The notes below the pieces were generated by a model. The model worked only from the letters and a program-made list of their open reading frames with translations. It made no database searches and was not told the origin of the DNA. From Firmicutes bacterium CAG:124 (GTDB lineage: Bacteria > Bacillota > Clostridia > Oscillospirales > Oscillospiraceae), in NCBI GenBank assembly GCA_000432135.1, contig HF990569.1:7876-46137 (forward strand): a stretch of DNA of 38,262 bases, in the 5' to 3' direction. The translations under genes and the position numbers were made by a program. This document shows, piece by piece, positions 31,820-38,262 of this stretch. Each line of letters begins with the position of its first letter. Positions within the stretch are counted from its first letter, which is position 1.

Positions 31820-32728
31820 TTATTTCTTTTCCGCGCCCTCCGGGGGCGTGGTGATGTGGACATGATTGTTGATGTGATCGATGCAGTAGCAGTAATAGCC
31901 ATTGCACTTCGAGCAGTAGCGGAATTCGAGGTTCGGATAGTCCGTATCCGTCCGGCCGCAGACCGTGCATTTATGCCGGTAGGGCTTCTCGCCGGATTTG
32001 GAGCGGTAGGAACCTGCCCAATTGGGGTTCGGGCGGGCATTTGTCGTGGTCGTGCGGTAATTCTTCCGCTGCCGGTAGCGCAGTGCGTCGGGCAGGATGT
32101 TTTTGACGTCGCTGCCGAAGAAGAGGAAGTAGTTCAAAAGCGGCACGACGGGCAGCAGCCAGTAGAACGAGAGGAACGAGGACAGCTGCAAGGACGAGAA
32201 CACGTTCAGCACCGTGAAGCCGAGATAGACCCACGCCATGTATTTCATCTTGATGGGGATGAAGAAAAACAGCAGCACCTTTGCCTCCGGCGCGATGGTC
32301 GCGACGGCGAGAAACAGGCTGAGGTTCAGCGCGGACGCGTCCGCCCCGGAGCCGAGCAGCAGCGCGGCCAGATCGGTCAAAACGAGCCCGGTGAGATAAT
32401 AGAGGTTGAAGCGGAACGTGCCCCAGTAGCTCTCCAGGATCTTTCCGAACTGATAATAGCAGAACAGCGACACCGCCGCCAACAGCAGTCCCGCGCCCCG
32501 CACGTCGTTCAGGTACGTAAAGATGTACGAAAACAGCCGCCAGACCTGCCCGCGCAGAATGGCGGAGCGGCTGAAGCAGAGATAGCTGTAGACGATATTG
32601 CTGGGGTCGATGTACGAGAGCGCAAAGACCGCCAGATTTCCAATGGCAATGACGAGCATGAGATTCGGAATGCCCTTGCCCCGGTTTTTAAGGCAGAAGC
32701 GTTCAAACCGTCTGCGAAGATCCTTCAT
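31820..32728 (-). CDS. Rhomboid-like membrane protein with C-terminal zinc-ribbon tail
   Basis: A 302-residue protein with about six hydrophobic segments between residues 20 and 200 and the rhomboid/Derlin-type block LRGQVWRLFSYIFTY. No GxSG serine motif is visible; the matching helix reads LNLSLFLAVATIAPE, so it is probably a non-proteolytic rhomboid relative. The soluble tail holds a Cys/His cluster, CTVCGRTD, YCSKCNGYYCYC and IDHINNHVH, suited to bind zinc. I chose ATG 32728, ten bases after AGGAGG, over the GTG at 32737, which is too close. The nitroreductase follows after about 15 nt, so the two form an operon. Role unknown. Confidence 0.72.
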   Translation of the reverse strand: MKDLRRRFERFCLKNRGKGIPNLMLVIAIGNLAVFALSYIDPSNIVYSYLCFSRSAILRGQVWRLFSYIFTYLNDVRGAGLLLAAVSLFCYYQFGKILESYWGTFRFNLYYLTGLVLTDLAALLLGSGADASALNLSLFLAVATIAPEAKVLLFFFIPIKMKYMAWVYLGFTVLNVFSSLQLSSFLSFYWLLPVVPLLNYFLFFGSDVKNILPDALRYRQRKNYRTTTTNARPNPNWAGSYRSKSGEKPYRHKCTVCGRTDTDYPNLEFRYCSKCNGYYCYCIDHINNHVHITTPPEGAEKK

Positions 32729-32878
32729 AGTGTTCACCCTCCTGATGTTCAGGTTTTATCATACCGGCTCCGGGCGGAAAAATCTACCCTGCAAATGTAA
32801 ACATTCTGTTCTGCATGGAGTATGGGCGGGTTCCCGCTGAGATAAACCGGGAATTTTGCCGAAATCAAAACTTTTCTC

Positions 32879-32906
32879 TTGACTTTTCCGGCGGGTTTTG
32901 TATAAT
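32879..32906 (+). promoter_or_regulatory. Promoter of the SAM riboswitch/metK transcript
   Basis: TTGACT (32879-32884) and TATAAT (32901-32906) are spaced by 16 nt, placing the transcript start about 32913, just before the aptamer. Confidence 0.85.
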
Positions 32907-32925
32907 CAGGGTACAACTGAACAGC

Positions 32926-33062
32926 CTTATCAAGAGTGGTGGAGGGAACGGCCCAATGAAACCCGGCAACCTGCGGATGCAAGGTGCCAAATCCGGCGAA
33001 GGAATCGAAAGATGAGGGAGAGAACCGTATATCGTTCTGCCCCTCGGGCAGGGCGCTTTTTT
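32926..33062 (+). ncRNA. SAM-I (S-box) riboswitch with terminator
   Basis: Aptamer 32926-33016: CTTATCAAGAGTGGTGGAGGG, the GCCCAATGAAACCCGGCAACC core, GGTGCCAAATCC, and the closing GATGAG, which pairs with the opening CTTATC. This is the classic S-box pattern that binds S-adenosylmethionine. The terminator is CGTTCTGCCC / GGGCAGGGCG followed by TTTTTT (33033-33062). High SAM should stop transcription before metK, a standard product-feedback arrangement. Confidence 0.97.
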
Positions 33063-33083
33063 ATGCCCGGAAAGGAATCAGAT

Positions 33084-34230
<1,147 letters not shown>

Positions 34231-34244
<14 letters not shown>

Positions 34245-34284
34245 AAAATAGGATATAGTATCCTTGTATGTTTGCATACAAAGG
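34231..34284 (+). promoter_or_regulatory. Promoter and leader hairpin of the UDP-sugar dehydrogenase gene
   Basis: TTGCAA (34231-34236) and TATAGT (34254-34259) are spaced by 17 nt and lie at the metK end. The -10 sits within a palindrome GGATA-tag-TATCC (34251-34263), a possible operator. Next, TTGTATG (34264-34270) pairs with CATACAA (34275-34281), and the flanking CC can pair with GG of the ribosome site, which may tune translation. Confidence 0.55.
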
Positions 34285-34295
34285 AGCGAAATAGC

Positions 34296-35498
34296 ATGAA
34301 AAAAATCGAGATCATGGGCTGCGGCTATATCGGCCTCCCCACCGCCATCACATTTACGCTGGCGGGCTATGAGGTCTGCGGCTTCGACGTAAAGGATACC
34401 GTCGTGGACACGCTGAACGCGGGCCATATCCATATCGTAGAACCCGGCCTGCAGGACGCCATGACGAAGGCCATGGCAACCGGCCGCCTGCACTTCACGA
34501 CGAAGCCGGAACCTGCCGACGTCTTTATCATCTGCGTCCAGACGCCCTACCGCGAGACAGAGGAGCACAAGCGCGTGTCCGATATGCGCTTCGTCGAATC
34601 CGCCGCGAAGGAGGTCGGTTCCGTCCTGCGCGCAGGGAACCTCTGCGTGCTCGAATCCACCTCGCCTCCCTACTCCACGCGCATGGTGGAAAAGATCGTC
34701 TCGGAAACGTCCGGCCTTGCGCCGGAGCAGTTCATGACAGCGCACTGCCCGGAGCGCATCATCCCCGGCCGGATGCTCATTGAACTGCGCGAGAATGACC
34801 GCATCATCGGCTCGAACCGTCCGGAATCGGCGCAATTCGCCAAGGAAATCTATGAAAAGGTCGTCACCGGCGGCACGATCCGCCTGACGGATGATCTGAC
34901 TGCCGAGATGTGCAAGCTGACGGAAAACACGTTCCGCGATATCAATATCGCCTATGCCAACGAGCTCAGCAAGGTCTGCGACCGGCTCGGCATCGACGTG
35001 TTCAAGCTCATCGAGCTTGCCAACTGCCACCCCAGAGTGAACGTGCATACCCCCGGCGTCGGCGTCGGCGGACACTGCATCGCGGTCGACCCGTGGTTCA
35101 TCCATGAGAAGTTTGAGGATATCACGCCGCTCATCTACGAGGCCCGTCTTGTCAACGACGGCAAGCCCGCCTGGACGGCGGACCGCATCGCGCGCGACGT
35201 GAAGCCCGGCGCAAAGATCGCCGTGCTCGGCATGAGCTTCAAGGCCAACATTGACGATACGCGCGAAAGCCCGTCCGTCCTGTTTGCGAACATCCTGAAA
35301 TCACGCGGCTATGAGGTTCTTGCCTGCGAGCCGTACATTCAGGGCGACGTAGCGGGATACCACAATTATTCCCTTGCCGAAGCCATGGCGCAGTGCGATT
35401 ACGCCGTCATTACGCTCATGCACAATGTCTTCAAGGAAAACAAAGCCCTCATCGCCTCCAGACCGTATTACGACTGCGTGGGCCTGATGGAGCAGTAA
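34296..35498 (+). CDS. wecC: UDP-N-acetyl-D-mannosamine dehydrogenase (UDP-glucose/GDP-mannose dehydrogenase family)
   Basis: A 400-residue NAD-dependent enzyme that oxidises the C6 alcohol of a nucleotide sugar to a carboxylate. The N-terminal Rossmann site reads IEIMGCGYIGLPTA. The central block AEMCKLTENTFRDINIAYANEL holds the catalytic Lys region. The catalytic Cys is in GVGVGGHCIAVDPWF. The C-terminal domain begins about IAVLGMSFKANIDDTRES. The ESTSPPYSTR and CPERIIPG blocks favour the ManNAc dehydrogenase (WecC-like) branch, judged by eye. AAGGAG precedes the ATG. No wecB or polysaccharide genes are adjacent, which is unusual. Substrate moderately certain. Confidence 0.85.
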   Translation: MKKIEIMGCGYIGLPTAITFTLAGYEVCGFDVKDTVVDTLNAGHIHIVEPGLQDAMTKAMATGRLHFTTKPEPADVFIICVQTPYRETEEHKRVSDMRFVESAAKEVGSVLRAGNLCVLESTSPPYSTRMVEKIVSETSGLAPEQFMTAHCPERIIPGRMLIELRENDRIIGSNRPESAQFAKEIYEKVVTGGTIRLTDDLTAEMCKLTENTFRDINIAYANELSKVCDRLGIDVFKLIELANCHPRVNVHTPGVGVGGHCIAVDPWFIHEKFEDITPLIYEARLVNDGKPAWTADRIARDVKPGAKIAVLGMSFKANIDDTRESPSVLFANILKSRGYEVLACEPYIQGDVAGYHNYSLAEAMAQCDYAVITLMHNVFKENKALIASRPYYDCVGLMEQ

Positions 35499-35505
35499 AC
35501 AGACA

Positions 35506-35536
35506 GCCCAGCCGCTGCAAGCGGCTGGGCGCTTTT
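35506..35536 (+). terminator. Terminator of the UDP-sugar dehydrogenase gene
   Basis: A perfect 11-bp stem, GCCCAGCCGCT / AGCGGCTGGGC, with a short loop, followed by GCTTTT. Confidence 0.85.
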
Positions 35537-35551
35537 GCTATAGAAACGTGC

Positions 35552-35584
35552 CATTTCCTCGCCCCTGCGGGGCAACCGGAAATG
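35552..35584. repeat. Second hairpin in the wecC-exporter intergenic region
   Basis: CATTTCC pairs with GGAAATG, enclosing GCCCC/GGGGC. There is no T-run. Together with the flanking terminators, three hairpins fill the 150 bp between the convergent genes, leaving no room for a gene. Confidence 0.5.
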
Positions 35585-35590
35585 ATGCAC

Positions 35591-35651
35591 AAAAACTTCA
35601 TGCACCGGCATTTGCGCATTTTCGTGGTGCAGTGCTCACGCATGAAGTTTT
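35591..35651 (-). terminator. Terminator of the ABC exporter gene
   Basis: On the minus strand, AAAACTTCATGC pairs with GCATGAAGTTTT, followed by TG; an inner GCACC/GGTGC pairing gives an alternative fold. The stem begins in the exporter stop codon. Confidence 0.65.
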
Positions 35652-37398
35652 ATGCCAGCAGGTTTTGCGTGCGGCAGAGGCTGGCGTAGATGCCGTCTTT
35701 TTTGAGAAGCTCCTCGTTCGTGCCGCGTTCGGCGATGCGGCCGTCGGCAATGACGACGATCTCGCCTGCGGCGCGGATGGTGGACAGGCGGTGTGCGATG
35801 ATGAGCGTGGTGCGGTTCTTTGCCAGCTCGTCAAACGCGTGCTGGATCTTCGCCTCGGTCAGCGTGTCAAGGGCGCTCGTCGCCTCGTCAAGGATGAGGA
35901 TGGGCGGATTTTTGAGGAAAATGCGCGCGATGGAAATGCGCTGCTTCTGTCCGCCGGACAGGAGCGTGCCGCGTTCGCCGACGTAGGTGTCGAAGCCGTC
36001 GGGCATGGCCATGATATCATCGTAAATTTCCGCGCGCTTCGCCGCCTCCACGATCTCCTCCATCGTCGCGCCGGGCTTACCGTAGCGGATGTTTTCCAGA
36101 ATGGAATCGGCGAACAGAAACACGTCCTGCTGCACGATGCCGATGGAGCGGCGCAGGGACTCCTGCGTGACGCTGCGCACGTCATGTCCGTCGACGGTGA
36201 TCGAGCCGCCGGTCACGTCGTAAAAGCGTGGAATGAGCTGGCAGAGCGTGCTCTTGCCGCCGCCGGAGGGACCGACGATGGCGACGGTCTTGCCCGCCGG
36301 GACGTGCAGGGACACGTCATGCAGGACCTCCGGGTCGTCCTCATAGGAAAAGCTCACGTTCTCGACTCCAATTTCGCCGCGCACGTGCGTCAGCTCAAGC
36401 GCGTCCGGCGCGTCGTGCAGCTCCGGCGCGGTGCGCATGATCTCCAAAAAGCGCTCAAAGCCCGCCGTGCCGTTGGAAAACAGCTCCGTAAAGTTTGCAA
36501 GCTTCCGGATGGGGTTGACAAAGGACGCGATATAGAGCGTGAACGTCAGAAGATCGACCGTATCCATCTGCCCCTTCATAATGAGCAGGCCGCCCACAGT
36601 CACGACGGCCACGGACAGGGAGCTTGTGAAAAACTCCATCACGGCCATGAAAATGCCCATTTCCCGATGGAACATCTTCTTGGAGGTCTTGTAAATGTCG
36701 TTCGAGCGGTCGAATTTTTCTTCCTCGACGTGCTCGTTGGCGAATGCCTTGGCCGTGCGGATGCCGGAGAGGGCAGATTCGATGTCGGCGTTGATCGCGC
36801 CGGTCTTTTTCTTCACGCGGCGGGAGGCCTCGCGCATCGCCTTGCGGCGCGAGACGATGATCGCGATAAACACCGGGATCATGACCGCCACGACCAGCGC
36901 CAGCCGCCATTCGATCGTCGCCATGACGGTCAGCGCGCCGACGATGGTCACAAGCGAGATGAACAGATCCTCCGGCCCGTGGTGGGCAAGTTCGGTGATC
37001 TCAAAGAGGTCAGTCGTCATGCGGCTCATCAGCTGGCCGGTGCGGTTGCGGTCGAAGAACTCAAACCCCAGCTCCTGCATATGGCCGAACAGGGCCGCGC
37101 GGATATCGGCCTCCACGCGGATGCCAAAGGTGTGGCCCCAATAGGTGATGATGAAATACAGCACCGACCGCAGCGCATAGGCCGCCAGCACGATCAGCAT
37201 GATCGTAAAGAACGTGCGGTACGCGCTCTGCGGCAGCAGCGTGCGCATGGCGTAGCGCGAGATAATGGGGTACGCCAGATCGATCATCGACACGACCAGC
37301 GCGCAGGCCATGTCGAGAAAAAACAGCCCCCGGTGGGGCTTGAAGAAGGACAGGAAGATCGAAAAGCCTGACCGCTTCCGGTATTGCTCTGTTGTCAT
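35650..37398 (-). CDS. ABC-type multidrug/lipid exporter, fused permease and ATPase
   Basis: A 582-residue half-transporter of the MsbA/BmrA type that works as a dimer in the membrane. Six transmembrane helices fall in residues 15-320 (for example ALVVSMIDLAYPIISRY). The nucleotide-binding domain has Walker A GPSGGGKST, Q-loop QQDVFLF, signature LSGGQKQR, Walker B ILILDEAT and H-loop IIAHRLST. Start 37398 has a GGAG site, and the longer frame upstream belongs to the opposite strand. A TTGCAA-17-TATAAT promoter lies upstream. It is transcribed alone and convergent with wecC. Substrate unknown. Confidence 0.92.
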   Translation of the reverse strand: MTTEQYRKRSGFSIFLSFFKPHRGLFFLDMACALVVSMIDLAYPIISRYAMRTLLPQSAYRTFFTIMLIVLAAYALRSVLYFIITYWGHTFGIRVEADIRAALFGHMQELGFEFFDRNRTGQLMSRMTTDLFEITELAHHGPEDLFISLVTIVGALTVMATIEWRLALVVAVMIPVFIAIIVSRRKAMREASRRVKKKTGAINADIESALSGIRTAKAFANEHVEEEKFDRSNDIYKTSKKMFHREMGIFMAVMEFFTSSLSVAVVTVGGLLIMKGQMDTVDLLTFTLYIASFVNPIRKLANFTELFSNGTAGFERFLEIMRTAPELHDAPDALELTHVRGEIGVENVSFSYEDDPEVLHDVSLHVPAGKTVAIVGPSGGGKSTLCQLIPRFYDVTGGSITVDGHDVRSVTQESLRRSIGIVQQDVFLFADSILENIRYGKPGATMEEIVEAAKRAEIYDDIMAMPDGFDTYVGERGTLLSGGQKQRISIARIFLKNPPILILDEATSALDTLTEAKIQHAFDELAKNRTTLIIAHRLSTIRAAGEIVVIADGRIAERGTNEELLKKDGIYASLCRTQNLLA

Positions 37399-37429
37399 GA
37401 TATTTGCTCCGTTTCTTATATTCGTGTGT

Positions 37430-37458
37430 ATTATACCGGGAGTTTCCGCGGATTGCAA
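37430..37458 (-). promoter_or_regulatory. Promoter of the ABC exporter
   Basis: On the minus strand, TTGCAA (37453-37458), a 17-nt spacer, and TATAAT (37430-37435). Its -35 lies 4 bases from the -35 of the divergent promoter. Confidence 0.8.
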
Positions 37459-37462
37459 GCCG

Positions 37463-37491
37463 TTGCGCAGTGCGTATTTTTCTGGTAGAAT
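37463..37491 (+). promoter_or_regulatory. Promoter of the RluA-type gene
   Basis: TTGCGC (37463-37468), a 17-nt spacer, and TGGTAGAAT with the -10 at 37486-37491 (TGN-extended). It is back-to-back with the exporter promoter, so the two could compete for polymerase. Confidence 0.7.
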
Positions 37492-38049
37492 AGCCCCAAA
37501 AGAGAGGCGAAGCATATGATTGAAATTCTGAAGGAAACAGCGCGCTATCTCGTCTGCGTCAAGCCCGCCGGCACAGCCGCACAGGGCACGCAGCAGGAAG
37601 CCATGCCCCAGCTGCTTTCCGCGCAGCTGGGCTGCGACATATTCCCCGTCCACCGGCTCGACCAGACGGTCGGCGGCGTGATGGTCTACGCAAAGACGGC
37701 GCAGGAGGCCGCACGGCTGACGCAGGCGATGGGACAGGGGCAGATGCAGAAGACGTATCTCGCCGTTCTGACCGGATGTCCGGCAGAGAGGGCCGGGACA
37801 CTGGAAGATCTGCTGTTCCACGACCGGGCGAAAAACAAGACCTACGTGGTCAGGCGGCAGCGCGGCGGCGTGAAGCAGGCGCGGCTGCACTATGAAATCC
37901 TTGCCGAACAGGACGGACTGAGCCTTGCGCGCATCCAGCTCGAAACGGGGCGCACGCACCAGATCCGCGTCCAGTTTGCCTCGCGCGGCCTGCCGCTGCT
38001 GGGCGACGGAAAATACGGCAGCCGCTGTGGCCGCTGCACCTGCGCGCTC

Positions 38050-38113
38050 TGGTCGTACCGGCTGTCCTTCCCGGACGGGAATGGTCGTACCGGCTGTCCT
38101 TCCCGGACGGGAA
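38050..38113 (+). repeat. Perfect 32-bp tandem duplication in the RluA-type gene
   Basis: The unit beginning TGGTCGTACCGGCTG and ending GACGGGAA occurs at 38050-38081 and again at 38082-38113 without a mismatch. Because 32 is not a multiple of three, the second copy is out of frame. Confidence 0.97.
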
Positions 38114-38229
38114 AGGCGAAGCGGCTTTTGAGGCACAGCCCCCGGCCAGGTTCCCGTGGACGGTGTTTTTCTGATACGATGTACAGTACAAAGCTTTCGG
38201 CAAATTCGCACCGTATTTTCCCGTTTGAC

Positions 38230-38262
38230 TGTAGGGGCCGATGCCGGTCACAGCCGTTCGCG
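38230..38262. repeat. Dispersed palindromic repeat family 1, copy D (partial)
   Basis: TGTAGGGGCCGATGCC at 38230-38245 matches the outer end of copies B and C and lies at the right edge. Just upstream, TTTCGGCAAATTCGCA (38196-38211) resembles the interior of those copies. Confidence 0.65.

Larger units (their letters stand above)
37516..38262 (+). pseudogene. RluA-family pseudouridine synthase, frameshifted by a 32-bp tandem duplication (runs off right edge)
   Basis: Converts specific uridines in rRNA or tRNA to pseudouridine. The catalytic motif HRLDQTVGG (Asp) and the TGRTHQIRVQFA block are clear, and LGDGKYG follows, so the fold is complete to about residue 175. At 38050 a 32-nt segment is repeated exactly, which shifts the frame after ALWSYRLSFPDG. 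If one copy is removed the protein continues KGEAAFEAQPPARFPWTVFF and stops at 38172-38174, a normal family C-terminus of about 210 residues. As written, the shifted frame stays open to the window end. GAGAGG precedes ATG 37516. The family is short (RluA/RsuA-like without an S4 domain). Either a recent mutation or an assembly error. Confidence 0.85.

Noticed and set aside
35548..37371. A 607-codon plus-strand frame
   Set aside because: It is antisense to the ABC exporter and starts within terminator hairpins.

Overview
The window looks like chromosome from a high-GC member of the Clostridia, most likely an Oscillospiraceae-type gut bacterium (Oscillibacter/Dysosmobacter-like; inferred from gene content and style, no search was run). 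Support comes from a threonyl T-box leader, a SAM-I riboswitch before metK, the mutS-mutL-miaA-hfq and yggS-sepF-divIVA orders, strong AGGAGG-type ribosome binding sites, and repeated TTGCAA/TTGACA-17-TATAAT promoters. No rRNA, tRNA, CRISPR array, prophage or transposase gene was seen.

Layout. 1-519: start of a cobalt-transport cbiM gene leaving the left edge. 828-1865: a solitary xylose-isomerase-like TIM-barrel enzyme. 2117-8342 (minus): a compact operon secA - pgeF - solute-binding lipoprotein - asparaginase. 8517-10116: HAD phosphatase plus TSUP permease. 10356-21992: a long plus-strand housekeeping block with miaB, mutS (split by a frameshift), a CPBP protease, mutL, miaA, hfq, an HlyD-like membrane protein, yggS, sepF and divIVA, covering tRNA hypermodification, mismatch repair, RNA chaperoning and cell division. 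22031-23244 (minus): rsmA and a GIY-YIG protein. 23326-25434: T-box leader and thrS. 25502-25826: an apparent type I toxin-antitoxin locus with a 27-residue hydrophobic toxin. 25892-29178: a membrane protein with an acyltransferase-like domain, diverging from a sigma factor/anti-sigma pair. 29265-32728: a dihydrolipoyl dehydrogenase, then a stretch rich in palindromic repeats, a small membrane protein, a nitroreductase and a rhomboid-like protein. 32879-35498: SAM riboswitch, metK and a UDP-sugar dehydrogenase. 35650-37398 (minus): an ABC exporter, diverging from an RluA-type pseudouridine synthase that is disrupted by a perfect 32-bp tandem duplication and runs off the right edge.

Non-coding content is the most distinctive part. 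Three families of imperfect palindromic intergenic repeats occur. One is present four times (10.1, 11.8, 14.6 and 38.2 kb) and shows compensatory changes in its terminal hairpins. A 163-bp TA-flanked palindrome supplies the last codons and stop of the nitroreductase. The hfq leader can fold so that its start codon is paired, and the toxin mRNA leader can pair its own Shine-Dalgarno sequence. Two genes (mutS and the rluA homologue) carry frameshifts at repeats; these are either real mutations or assembly errors. All calls come from reading the sequence and from knowledge of the families.
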